A stretch of 64,000 bases of DNA from Flavobacteriales bacterium. Its GTDB lineage: Bacteria > Bacteroidota > Bacteroidia > Flavobacteriales_F > PHOS-HE28. Where the stretch lies: the NCBI GenBank assembly GCA_020635675.1, contig JACJZJ010000006.1:149196-213195 (forward strand). Reading direction: 5' to 3'. The notes under the pieces were generated by a model, which did no database searches, was not told the origin of the DNA, and was given only the letters and a program-made list of their open reading frames with translations. Of the stretch, positions 34,247-43,048 are shown piece after piece. Positions within the stretch are counted from its first letter, which is position 1; every line of letters starts with the position of its first letter. A program made the translations under genes and the position numbers.

Positions 34247-37237
34247 ATGTGTCGATCCGTATCGATCCCCGTGTTGTTGTTCGCCACCGCGGTGGAGTTG
34301 GGCGTGGCCCAGCCGCCCCGTCGTGATCCGGTGCCGCCGCCCTTCCTCCTGGACGATGCACGTTGGGCGGACTCCGTACTGCAAAGCCTGACGCTCCGCC
34401 AGCGTGTGGCCCAGCTCATGATGGTGGCCGCCTACAGCAACAAGGACGAAGCGCATACCCGGGAGATCGAGCAACTGGTGCGTGAGGAGGATATCGGCGG
34501 ACTAATCTTCTTCCAGGGCGGTCCCGTGCGGCAGGCCATCCTGACCAACCGCTATCAAGCCGAGGCGCCCACGCCCCTGCTCATCGGGATGGACCTGGAA
34601 TGGGGACTGGCCATGCGACTGGACAGCACGGTGCGATTCCCGAAGCAGATGACCTTGGGCGCGATGCGTGAGGATGCCGCGATCGAGGCGATGGGGGCGG
34701 AGATCGCCCGTCAAATGCAACGGCTCGGAGTGCAGGTGAGCTTCAGTCCGGTGGCGGATGTGAACAGCGATCCCGACAATCCGGTGATCAACGACCGCAG
34801 CTTCGGCGAGGACCGCGAAGCCGTGGCGCGCAAGTGCATCGCCTATATGAAGGGCCTGCAGGCCGGCGGCGTGATCGCCACCGCCAAACACTTTCCCGGG
34901 CACGGCGACACCAACGTCGACTCGCACAAGGCGTTGCCGGTGATCGCCCACAGCCGTATCCGGCTCGATTCGCTGGACCTCTATCCCTTCGAACAACTGA
35001 TGCGCGAGGGGCTTTCGGCGATCATGGTCGCCCATCTTGAGGTGCCCGCGCTCGACAGCACGCCAGGCCTGCCCAGCACTTTGAGCAGGCCCATCGTACA
35101 TGGCCTGTTGGAGGACGAGCTCGGTTTCAAGGGCCTCGTCTTCACTGATGCGCTCAACATGAAGGGCGTGGCCAACGCCGATAGCGCCGGCGAGATCGAA
35201 CTGCGTGCGTTGCTCGCAGGAAATGATGTGCTCCTCTTTCCCCAGGACCCCGAAAAGGCGATCAACAGGATCATGCGGGCGATCCAACAGGGTGAACTGT
35301 CCCGCGATGTCGTCGACAACAAGTGTCTGAAAGTTTTGCGTGCCAAGCAATGGGCCCGTCTGGACCACTTCCGTCCGGTGCGGCTCGAAGGGTTGATCGC
35401 CGACCTCAATGCACCCGTGGCACATGTGCTCCGGCGGCGCCTCTATCAGGGCGCCATCACCGTACTTCGTGACAAGAACGAACTCCTTCCCCTTCGTCGC
35501 ACGCGCAGCATGCGCATCGCTTCATTGGTGATCGGTGACACGCTGCACAACCCCTTCCAGACCGCCTTGGAACAGCAGGGGGCGGTGGACAAGTTCGCCT
35601 GTGGCAAGGATATCGGGGGAGACAGCCTGAGAACATTGATCGAGCGCCTGAAGGACTACGATGTGGTGATCGCCTCCGTGCATCGCACCAGCTTTCGCGT
35701 CCAAAAGGACTTCGGCGTACCCGACAGCGTGTTCGACCTGGTGAAGGCGATCGCGGCCGATCATCGCACGGTCCTCGTGCTTTTTGGCAATCCCTACCGG
35801 CTTGCGCGGACCACTGGCATGGCAAACCTCGATGGTCTGGTGGTCGGTTATGAGGACGATCCCGACATGCAGGACCTCACCGCGCAGGCGATCTACGGGG
35901 CGCTGGGTGCCGACGGGAGGTTGCCGGTATCGGCGAACAAGGACCTGCGGACAGGGCAGGGGCTGACCTGGGAAGCGAGCGGCGGGGTCCCGCACGGACT
36001 TCCGGAGGAGCTGGGCGTGCGTACCATCGACCTGGCGGCTATGGACACCATCGTGATGGAGGGCATGGCCAGAAAGGCCTATCCCGGTTGTCGGGTGCTG
36101 GTGGCGGTGGATGGCGAAGCGATATGGGACAAATGCTACGGCAAACCGACCTATGATGCCAAGGAACCCGTCCGGGCCGAGGACGTGTACGACATCGCTT
36201 CGATCACCAAGGTGGCCGCCACGACCCTTTGTGTGATGAAGTTGGTGGACGATGGCCGGATCGATCTGAACAGGGACCTGGGCACCTACCTGCCCGAACT
36301 GCAGGGTGTGCATGACGATTATGCAGCGCTCCATCTCCGCGACATCCTCACGCACCAGGCCGGTCTCAAGGATTGGGTCCCCTTTTACAAGAAGCTGGTG
36401 AAGGGCGGTGCGCCGATCCCCGGCGTGGTGACGGACAAGCCCGACGCCCGGCATGGGCTGCGCGTCACGGAAAGGGTATACATCGACAGCGCCTTTCGCG
36501 ACAGCATCCGCACCTGGATCTTGAACACACCGATCGCGGCGAAGAAGGAATACAAATACAGCGACCTGGGCATGTACCTGATGCAGTGGGTCGTGGAACG
36601 GGTCAGCGGCATGTCTTTGGACGCATACGTGGACGCGACCTTTTACGCACCGCTTGGCCTATCGCATATCGGCTACCATCCACGCGATCGTTTCCAGCGG
36701 TCACGGATCGTGCCAACGGAATACGATGCCGAGTTCCGTCAGCAGCAGGTCTGGGGAGATGTGCACGATCCAGGCGCTGCCATGCTCGGCGGTGTGGCGG
36801 GGCATGCCGGTCTTTTCAGCGATCCAGGTGACCTTGCCGTACTGATGCAACTGCTCCTGAACAAGGGGGCCTATGGCGGGCGTCGCTATCTGAGCGAGGC
36901 GGTCGTCAACGAATTCACGCGGTGCCAGTTCTGCGCACCGAAGGCCAAGGAGGATGAGAACCGACGCGGCCTCGGTTTCGACAAGCCGGTCCGCGAAGGC
37001 AAAGGCGGCCCGACCTGCGGCTGCGTGAGCCTGGCCAGTTTCGGTCATACGGGGTTCACCGGCACCATGGTCTGGGCCGATCCGGACCAGAACGTCGTCT
37101 ATGTATTCCTCAGCAACCGTGTGTATCCCACGGCGCTTAACAAGGCGCTCATCCAGTTGGACATCCGCACACGCATCCAGGAGGTGGTGCATGACGCCGT
37201 TGCCGCGCGTGAGCGGGAAGGAAAGGTGAAGAAGTGA
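34247..37237 (+). CDS. Secreted NagZ-like GH3 glycosidase fused to a beta-lactamase-family domain
   Basis: A 996-residue protein with a signal peptide (to about GVAQ, residue 21). Residues 40-380 are a NagZ-type GH3 domain: KHFPGHGDTNVDSH (214-227) and VFTDALNM with nucleophile Asp301, so it should cleave beta-N-acetylglucosaminyl bonds of peptidoglycan fragments. Residues 390-580 look like the GH3 C-terminal domain. Residues 595-990 form a class C beta-lactamase / penicillin-binding-like domain with Ser652-Ile-Thr-Lys655, a KYSDLG (Tyr-x-Asp/Asn) motif and a C-terminal HTGFTGT in place of KTG. Beta-lactamase-fold domains of this group are often peptidases or esterases. A peptidoglycan recycling or remodelling role in the periplasm is inferred. 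Confidence 0.92.
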   Translation: MCRSVSIPVLLFATAVELGVAQPPRRDPVPPPFLLDDARWADSVLQSLTLRQRVAQLMMVAAYSNKDEAHTREIEQLVREEDIGGLIFFQGGPVRQAILTNRYQAEAPTPLLIGMDLEWGLAMRLDSTVRFPKQMTLGAMREDAAIEAMGAEIARQMQRLGVQVSFSPVADVNSDPDNPVINDRSFGEDREAVARKCIAYMKGLQAGGVIATAKHFPGHGDTNVDSHKALPVIAHSRIRLDSLDLYPFEQLMREGLSAIMVAHLEVPALDSTPGLPSTLSRPIVHGLLEDELGFKGLVFTDALNMKGVANADSAGEIELRALLAGNDVLLFPQDPEKAINRIMRAIQQGELSRDVVDNKCLKVLRAKQWARLDHFRPVRLEGLIADLNAPVAHVLRRRLYQGAITVLRDKNELLPLRRTRSMRIASLVIGDTLHNPFQTALEQQGAVDKFACGKDIGGDSLRTLIERLKDYDVVIASVHRTSFRVQKDFGVPDSVFDLVKAIAADHRTVLVLFGNPYRLARTTGMANLDGLVVGYEDDPDMQDLTAQAIYGALGADGRLPVSANKDLRTGQGLTWEASGGVPHGLPEELGVRTIDLAAMDTIVMEGMARKAYPGCRVLVAVDGEAIWDKCYGKPTYDAKEPVRAEDVYDIASITKVAATTLCVMKLVDDGRIDLNRDLGTYLPELQGVHDDYAALHLRDILTHQAGLKDWVPFYKKLVKGGAPIPGVVTDKPDARHGLRVTERVYIDSAFRDSIRTWILNTPIAAKKEYKYSDLGMYLMQWVVERVSGMSLDAYVDATFYAPLGLSHIGYHPRDRFQRSRIVPTEYDAEFRQQQVWGDVHDPGAAMLGGVAGHAGLFSDPGDLAVLMQLLLNKGAYGGRRYLSEAVVNEFTRCQFCAPKAKEDENRRGLGFDKPVREGKGGPTCGCVSLASFGHTGFTGTMVWADPDQNVVYVFLSNRVYPTALNKALIQLDIRTRIQEVVHDAVAAREREGKVKK

Positions 37238-37287
37238 GAGGGGTGCGAAGTTTCGCCCAAGGACGCCCACCGACCAATAACATCCTC

Positions 37288-37911
37288 CTATTTCTTCTTG
37301 AAGTCCCCGTTCTTCCAGGCCTGCAGGAATTGCGCCCAGGCGATGGGGTTGAACAGGTTGATCACCGGCGTGCCGCCCTGTGCGTAAAGGCGTGTCTGGT
37401 CCAAAGCCATCTGGTATTGGAAGCTTTGGTAGGCGTCCGGTGAAAGGTTCTCCATGCGTTGGAGCATTTCGGCGTCCGAGAGGTTCTTCATGGCGACCTG
37501 CTCGTCGTCGTTCGCCAGATCGAGGTTCAGGAAGGCTTCGCGGAACTGCTCCCGACTGGGCCAGGGGAACACGGTCAAAGTGCCCAGTTGCACGGTGTCG
37601 CGGTACATCTGGTGGATCATCGAGTACTTGCGTTCGTCCAGGCCCTCGGGGATCACGAATTGCGAGCGTTGGAAGCCGACGGCCGAAAAGAGCACGGTAT
37701 CGCCCTCCTGGGCCACGAACGAGAAGTAGCCGTACACGTCGCTCATCGTGCCGCGATAGCTGTTCTTGATCAGGATGTTCGTGAAGGGGACCGGCTGCAG
37801 GCTGTCGCCGGTGACCACCACGCCACTGAATTGCACGAGGTCCTTGTCGCCCCGCTGGGCCGACGTTACCAGCGATGGCACGAAGGCCAGGACAATGAGC
37901 ATACTACGCAT
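37288..37911 (-). CDS. Secreted protein with carboxypeptidase-like regulatory domain
   Basis: A 207-residue protein with a signal peptide (MRSMLIVLAFVPSLVTSAQ). Residues 25-115 fit a carboxypeptidase regulatory-like beta-sandwich: FSGVVVTGDSLQPVPFTNILIKNSYRGT, then DVYGYFSFVAQEGDTVLFSAVGFQ. The rest is charged and helical with INLFNPIAWAQFLQAW near the end. Domains of this kind precede TonB-dependent receptors or occur alone in Bacteroidota; no receptor is nearby. Its ATG follows a promoter box by five bases. Confidence 0.82.
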   Translation of the reverse strand: MRSMLIVLAFVPSLVTSAQRGDKDLVQFSGVVVTGDSLQPVPFTNILIKNSYRGTMSDVYGYFSFVAQEGDTVLFSAVGFQRSQFVIPEGLDERKYSMIHQMYRDTVQLGTLTVFPWPSREQFREAFLNLDLANDDEQVAMKNLSDAEMLQRMENLSPDAYQSFQYQMALDQTRLYAQGGTPVINLFNPIAWAQFLQAWKNGDFKKK

Positions 37912-37916
37912 CCGGA

Positions 37917-37924
37917 CAAAGGTA
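37917..37924 (-). promoter_or_regulatory. TAnnTTTG promoter box (TACCTTTG) abutting a start codon
   Basis: Exact match on the minus strand, only five bases before the ATG at 37911, predicting a leaderless mRNA. Confidence 0.5.
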
Positions 37925-38037
37925 TTCGGGTGAAGGGCACACCACGCCCCAGCGAACTTCGGGCCGATCCTTTGACCCGCACCGGCGACGAGAGTTCGAT
38001 CGCATCGACGTCGATGCACGACGAAAGTTCCGGGACC

Positions 38038-38892
38038 CTATGGTCCGCTGTTTTCGAGCATCCTCAGGATGGCGGGCAGTTCGTCCACCTGAAGTGCATC
38101 GGGGTTCTTTCGAAGGGCGAGCGCCAAGGAGATCCGGCCGTCCACGCCGAAAAGGCTCACGTGCAACCCCTTCGCCCGGGCGGACCGCACCTCCTCGCGG
38201 GTCACGTTGCGTTGGTTGAGCGTCAGTCCCTGGAGTCCGAGACGCTCAGCGGTGATCGCCCCTTCGTTCAGGTCATCGCAATAGAGCGAACGTTTCACCT
38301 CACCTTTCCCTCCCAGCACTTCCAGGAACTCCGGTATGCGGCATTCCACCCGAACCCGTTCGGTCCAACCGTTCGCGGCAATGATCCCGGCCAGGTTCGT
38401 AGCGAGTTCGTCAAGGTAAGTGCTCCAATCGCCTGAGGTCATCAGCTTCACGTCGAGTACGATCTCCGTTGCCTTCCGGTCGGCGAGGACCGCCTTGAGG
38501 TCGGCCAGGCGCATGATCCTGGACCCGGGCTCAAGCGTTCCGTAGCGGCATGGTTCCAGCTGATCCCAGGTCAGGTCATTGATCCGTCCCGTGCAGGATG
38601 TGAGCACCCCGAGGTGCATGTCATGAAAGACCACCAGTTCACCGTCCCGGGTCATCTGCACATCCATTTCGATCCCATCCGCACCGAGGTCCAGCGCACC
38701 CCGCAGCGAGGCTGGTGTGTCCATCAAGAGGCCGGCGCCGGTACCCAGTCCACCATGACCCACGATGTGGACGGTCGCGGCAGCTTGAGGATCCCAGCAG
38801 GACCCGAACAGGAGCGGACAGAGCAAGCCAATGATGGACACCCGAACGCGGATATGGGGCTTCAACGAACGGATCAGGCCGCCTGATCTCAT
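38038..38892 (-). CDS. Glycerophosphodiester phosphodiesterase lipoprotein
   Basis: About 284 residues, with a lipoprotein signal ending at LLFGSC (Cys about 28). The GDPD TIM-barrel is identified by VGHGGLG (catalytic His), GADGIEMDVQMTRDGELVVFHDMHL (Glu-Asp metal ligands and catalytic His) and EIVLDVK. It would cleave glycerophosphodiesters from lipid turnover to glycerol 3-phosphate and an alcohol. The start at 38892 is 22 bases past the M23 peptidase stop; a longer frame from 38961 would overlap that gene. Confidence 0.87.
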   Translation of the reverse strand: MRSGGLIRSLKPHIRVRVSIIGLLCPLLFGSCWDPQAAATVHIVGHGGLGTGAGLLMDTPASLRGALDLGADGIEMDVQMTRDGELVVFHDMHLGVLTSCTGRINDLTWDQLEPCRYGTLEPGSRIMRLADLKAVLADRKATEIVLDVKLMTSGDWSTYLDELATNLAGIIAANGWTERVRVECRIPEFLEVLGGKGEVKRSLYCDDLNEGAITAERLGLQGLTLNQRNVTREEVRSARAKGLHVSLFGVDGRISLALALRKNPDALQVDELPAILRMLENSGP

Positions 38893-38914
38893 CCGTCGCC
38901 AGGATCGGCGGGGT

Positions 38915-40657
38915 TCATCGGGTGAACCTGCGTTCCAATACCGTGCGGTTCCTGCGTTCATCGGTCACTTCGACGCGGAGCATGCGTTCGCCAGGACCTT
39001 CGCTGTGGTTGTCGAAGGTATGGGTGAGCATGCGCTGCTTGGGGTCGTAGGTCAGCAGGATCCACTTGCCGTCCAGTGTGGCCGACCATTCGTCCAGCCC
39101 GGACAGGTCATCCTCCACCCGGAAATGGATGGCATCCCGACCGCGCATGTCGGGGCGCAGGTCCAGGGGCACCAGCTTGGGTGGCACGGTATCGATGCGG
39201 ATGCCGTACGTGCCGAACCGGCGGACCGAGGCCATCAGATCGCCGTCCGTGAAGCGTCCGCCCTCCGGTGTGGGATGCCCCTTTCGATCAAAGCGCACAA
39301 CCAGGGCCTTCTCCTGGAGCGGCCCGCTCAATTCCGGACGCGTGAATCGCACCTCCGCGCTGCGATGTAGTGGTGTTCGTTCGTCCAGGACCTGGAAAAT
39401 GGAACCCAGGTCCCGTTCACCTCCAGGCCGTGAAACAATGCGCATGGGTACGTCCTCGTAAAGCGCTTGTGCGGGAATGTTCATCCTGAACCCTGGCACG
39501 GTCACCTGGTCCTCGCGGTCCCAGCGCAATGCGTTCGATGACCATGGCATGGATGTCCAACCGACGCTCCTTTCGCGATCGGCGCCGGTGAGCACGAACG
39601 ACAGGGTGGAGGCATTCCCGGCCGCATCCGTGGCGGTGATCGTCAAATTCAACGTGTCGCCCGGTCCCACCTGCAATTTGCCAGCGTTCGTGCCCGATAG
39701 GAGTCCGGACCGGTCATTGGGTAGATCGTAGAGGCGGTGGTAGTGCATGTCGGACCCCACGAAAAGTGCGTAGTCCATTCGCGCGTTCACGTAGCGCTGT
39801 TTGTCAAAATCGACCTCATCCAGGCGCACTTCCGACCACTTGGCACCATTCACCCGGAGTTCGAGCCGTCGGATCCCACAGATGTTGGCCGATCCATCGT
39901 ACCGGTCTACCGCGTGCACGGCGATGCCAATGGTCCCCAATGCTGAGGGATGTTCGCCAGGTCGCAGGACGTAGTGACCTTGTCCGCCTTCGGTGGGGAA
40001 TCCGACAGCTCGCCCCGGATAGGGTGAAACCCGGGATGAGGTATCCAGCGCATAGAGGCGGATACCGCGGATCGTTGGTGGTATATCATCCTGAAGATCA
40101 AGTCCGTATGATTGTGGATCCAAAGCATGTTGATCACTGGTGCGGCGTACCTCGAAATGCAGATGAGGAGCCGATGACCCACCGGTGTTGCCGCTGAAAG
40201 CGACCACCTCGCCGGCATGAACGGGAAGCGCGCCCGATGGAACGGGGACATCGATGGAGAAACTGCGCTGACGGTATTGCGTTTCCAGCGTGTACGCGGC
40301 AATATTCGGGGCGAACCGGCTCAGGTGCCCATATACAGTGGTGAGACCTCCGGGGTGGTCGATGTAAAGGGCCAGGCCATAGCCCCATGGGCCGACCTTG
40401 ATCCGGGAGACGTGTCCTTCGGCAGCGGCATGAACAGGGAGTCCCTGACGTCCTTCTGTCTTGAGGTCCACTCCGGAGTGATAATGGTCCGTCCGGAGTT
40501 CCATGAAATTGCCCGCCACACGGAGGGGGATGTCCAGGGGCATCACCAACGCCTGCGTAAAGCGGGGGCCTTGGTCTTGATACGTAAAGCATAAAAGACT
40601 GAATGACAATATTATGCGTATGCCTTTTGAAAGTAGATCCGATATCCTTTTTGTCAT
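38915..40657 (-). CDS. M23 family metallopeptidase (LytM-like), secreted
   Basis: A 580-residue protein. After a hydrophobic N-terminus (residues 12-26) comes the M23 domain: HYHSGVDLKTEGRQGLPVHAA (HxxxxD zinc ligands), VYGHLSRF and SAPHLHFEVR (HxH). It would cut peptide cross-links in peptidoglycan. The remaining 380 residues form beta-rich domains with no recognised catalytic motif (for example VNGAKWSEVRLDEVDF, TLNLTITATDAAGN), probably for wall or partner binding. The ATG at 40657 is used; a GTG at 40663 is possible. Promoter box at 40680-40687. Confidence 0.9.
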   Translation of the reverse strand: MTKRISDLLSKGIRIILSFSLLCFTYQDQGPRFTQALVMPLDIPLRVAGNFMELRTDHYHSGVDLKTEGRQGLPVHAAAEGHVSRIKVGPWGYGLALYIDHPGGLTTVYGHLSRFAPNIAAYTLETQYRQRSFSIDVPVPSGALPVHAGEVVAFSGNTGGSSAPHLHFEVRRTSDQHALDPQSYGLDLQDDIPPTIRGIRLYALDTSSRVSPYPGRAVGFPTEGGQGHYVLRPGEHPSALGTIGIAVHAVDRYDGSANICGIRRLELRVNGAKWSEVRLDEVDFDKQRYVNARMDYALFVGSDMHYHRLYDLPNDRSGLLSGTNAGKLQVGPGDTLNLTITATDAAGNASTLSFVLTGADRERSVGWTSMPWSSNALRWDREDQVTVPGFRMNIPAQALYEDVPMRIVSRPGGERDLGSIFQVLDERTPLHRSAEVRFTRPELSGPLQEKALVVRFDRKGHPTPEGGRFTDGDLMASVRRFGTYGIRIDTVPPKLVPLDLRPDMRGRDAIHFRVEDDLSGLDEWSATLDGKWILLTYDPKQRMLTHTFDNHSEGPGERMLRVEVTDERRNRTVLERRFTR

Positions 40658-40679
40658 CTTCACCTTGCTCAGTATGTGA

Positions 40680-40687
40680 CAAACGTA
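40680..40687 (-). promoter_or_regulatory. TAnnTTTG promoter box (TACGTTTG) for the M23 peptidase gene
   Basis: Exact match on the minus strand, 22 bases before the ATG, in a locally AT-rich stretch. Confidence 0.5.
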
Positions 40688-40779
40688 CCGGGTACCGTTT
40701 GCTGTATCGGGTCATTGTATGCATGGCCTTCAACAAGGTCAGGTTCAAACTCTTCCGCATGTGGGATCGGGGCGTCGGT

Positions 40780-40787
40780 TATCTTTG
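40780..40787 (+). promoter_or_regulatory. TAnnTTTG promoter box (TATCTTTG) for the zapA-rny operon
   Basis: Exact match, 32 bases before the ATG of the coiled-coil gene; divergent from the box at 40680-40687. Confidence 0.5.
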
Positions 40788-40819
40788 GCGCGGACCACGT
40801 CAGTGTCCTTTTTCAGCTG

Positions 40820-41107
40820 ATGAGCGAACTGGTGGAGCGGCTTCGGACGGTCCGGGAAAAGATCATCCGGATCACTGAGGAACGCCGCCTGTTACGCGAG
40901 CGCATCGCCGCGCTCGGCGCCACGGAGCGGGAACGGATCCAGCAGCTCGATGTGCTGCAGGCCAGGGTCGCTGAACTGGAAAAGGAGAACGAGGTCCTTC
41001 GTGCGTCCCGATCGCCTCAGGCGAGCACGGACACGCTTGGAACGAAGCAAAGGATCGATGAATTGGTGAACGAGATCGACCGCTGCCTGGAGTTGTTGAA
41101 CACCTGA
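40820..41107 (+). CDS. Small coiled-coil protein upstream of zapA
   Basis: A 95-residue protein, mostly one heptad-patterned coil (LVERLRTVREKIIRITEERRLLRERIAALGATERER..., then LDVLQARVAELEKENEVL). No signal peptide. Its place next to zapA and its ZapB-like size suggest a divisome or cytoskeletal partner; that is inference, and similarity to ZapB cannot be judged from low-complexity coil. Ends 16 bases before zapA. Confidence 0.72.
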   Translation: MSELVERLRTVREKIIRITEERRLLRERIAALGATERERIQQLDVLQARVAELEKENEVLRASRSPQASTDTLGTKQRIDELVNEIDRCLELLNT

Positions 41108-41123
41108 GCACGGTCCGTTGGCC

Positions 41124-41408
41124 ATGGAAGAAAGATCGATACGGATCGAGATCGCTGGGCGGGCCTATCCGCTCTCCATCCAGGCGGATGAGGAGCAGCA
41201 TGTCCGTCAGGCGGCCGAGGAGATCAACGAGAGCATCACCCGCTTGCGGTCGCACTATCCGATGACCGACAAGCAGGACCTGTTGGCGATGGCCGCCATG
41301 GAGGTGTGCGTGCGCGCGCTCAACAGCGCCATGCATCCTCAGGAGGCCGGACTGGCCGAGGAGGTGGGGCGGCTCGAAGCGCTCCTGGGCGACGGCGAAC
41401 GCTCCTGA
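41124..41408 (+). CDS. zapA: Cell division protein ZapA
   Basis: A 94-residue protein. ZapA-type N-terminal half (SIRIEIAGRAYPLSIQADEEQHVRQAAEEINESI) and C-terminal coil (DLLAMAAMEVCVRALN). ZapA cross-links FtsZ protofilaments. The ATG at 41124 is used; the in-frame TTG at 41118 would add two residues. Followed by rny after 55 bases; no room for a 6S RNA. Confidence 0.88.
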   Translation: MEERSIRIEIAGRAYPLSIQADEEQHVRQAAEEINESITRLRSHYPMTDKQDLLAMAAMEVCVRALNSAMHPQEAGLAEEVGRLEALLGDGERS

Positions 41409-41463
41409 TCCCGCTTCGCAGAGCACGTACGAAGGCCGTGGTCCATGTGATAAAAGGAACAAC

Positions 41464-43005
41464 ATGGATATCATCGCATTGCTCATCGGCCTGCTCGCGG
41501 GCCTTGTTGGCGGAGGCGCCATCGTCTTCGCCGTATTGAACGGCATGCTTCGGAAGCGGCGGGAAGCCATCCTGAAGGAGGCGGAGGCCGAAGGGGAGGC
41601 CGTCAAAAAGGAAAAGATCGTGCAGGCAAAGGAGAAGTTCCTCCAACTGAAGGAGGAACACGAGAAGGACCTGCGGGAAAGGGACAAGAAGGCGCAACAG
41701 GGCGCCGACCGCATCAAGCAGCGGGAGCAGCAGTTGAGCCGCCAACAGCAGGAGCTTGGCAACAAGGAAAAGCAGTCCGACCGCGTACGCCAGGAGATGG
41801 AGCGCAAGATCGAAGGGCTCGACCGTCGGCTGGAGGAAACGGAGAAGCTCCATCAGAAGCAGGTCGCTTCCTTGGAGAAAGTGGCCAACATGAACGCTGA
41901 AGAGGCACGCCAGCAGCTGGTGGAATCCCTGAAGGACGAGGCGCGAACAGCGGCCATGGCGCATATCAAGGAGTTGCAGGACGAGGCCAAGCTCACCGCC
42001 AACAAGGAGGCCAAGCGGATCGTCATCCAGACCATCCAGCGTGTGGCCACCGAACACGCCATCGAGAACTCCGTGAGCGTGTTCAATATCGAGAACGATG
42101 ACGTCAAGGGGCGGATCATCGGTCGCGAAGGCCGCAACATCCGAACGCTGGAGGAGGCGACCGGTGTGGAGGTGATCGTGGACGACACGCCCGGTGCGAT
42201 CATTCTGAGCTGCTTCGACCCGGTACGCCGTGAGATCGCCCGGTTGGCCATGCATCAACTGGTGAAGGACGGCCGCATACACCCGGCCCGTATCGAGGAG
42301 ATCGTGGCAAAGACCCGCCGCCATCTGGAGGAGGAGATCGTGGAGACCGGAAAGCGCACTTGCATCGACCTTGGCATACACGGGCTGCATGGCGAGCTGG
42401 TGCGCATGGTGGGGCGGATGAAGTACCGCAGCTCGTATGGTCAGAACCTGCTGCAGCACAGCCGTGAGGTGGCCAACCTCAGCGCCATCATGGCCAGCGA
42501 GCTCGGCCTCAACCCCAAGACCGCGAAGCGTGCGGGCCTTCTGCACGACATCGGCAAAGTGCCGGACGAGGAGCCGGAACTGCCTCACGCCATCCTGGGC
42601 ATGAAACTGGCCGAGAAGTACGGCGAGAAACCCGATGTGTGCAACGCAATCGGCGCGCACCATGACGAGATCGAAATGACCACCCTGTTCTCACCGATCA
42701 TCCAGGCGTGCGATGCGATATCCGGTGCTCGTCCGGGGGCACGTCGCGAAGCGGTGGAAGCCTATATCCAGCGGTTGAAGGACCTCGAGGGATTGGCCAT
42801 GAGCTACGGCGGGGTCACCAAGGCTTTCGCGATCCAGGCGGGTCGGGAACTGCGGGTCATGGTGGAGAGCGAAAAGATCAGTGACGGTCAGGCTGACGAG
42901 CTCAGCATGCAGATCGCGCAGCGCATCGAGAACGAGATGACCTACCCCGGGCAGGTGAAGATCACCGTGATCCGCGAGAAGCGGTCGGTGGCCGTTGCCA
43001 AGTAG
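41464..43005 (+). CDS. rny: Ribonuclease Y
   Basis: A 513-residue membrane-anchored endoribonuclease that starts mRNA decay. N-terminal span (IALLIGLLAGLVGGGAIVFAVL), a long coiled coil (residues 25-190), a KH domain (GRIIGREGRNIRTLEEATGVEVI) and an HD domain with HDIGK and the NAIGAHHDE segment. All parts and the length match RNase Y. Confidence 0.96.
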   Translation: MDIIALLIGLLAGLVGGGAIVFAVLNGMLRKRREAILKEAEAEGEAVKKEKIVQAKEKFLQLKEEHEKDLRERDKKAQQGADRIKQREQQLSRQQQELGNKEKQSDRVRQEMERKIEGLDRRLEETEKLHQKQVASLEKVANMNAEEARQQLVESLKDEARTAAMAHIKELQDEAKLTANKEAKRIVIQTIQRVATEHAIENSVSVFNIENDDVKGRIIGREGRNIRTLEEATGVEVIVDDTPGAIILSCFDPVRREIARLAMHQLVKDGRIHPARIEEIVAKTRRHLEEEIVETGKRTCIDLGIHGLHGELVRMVGRMKYRSSYGQNLLQHSREVANLSAIMASELGLNPKTAKRAGLLHDIGKVPDEEPELPHAILGMKLAEKYGEKPDVCNAIGAHHDEIEMTTLFSPIIQACDAISGARPGARREAVEAYIQRLKDLEGLAMSYGGVTKAFAIQAGRELRVMVESEKISDGQADELSMQIAQRIENEMTYPGQVKITVIREKRSVAVAK

Positions 43006-43048
43006 ACCATGCCAGGATGAGAGGACCCCATTATTCGGACCGACCCTG

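Noticed and set aside
41409..41463. 6S RNA between zapA and rny
   Set aside because: Only 55 bases are available and no long hairpin can form.
41320..42663. Antisense frame of 447 codons opposite rny
   Set aside because: The RNase Y reading explains the same bases with KH and HD domains; the antisense product is low in family signal.
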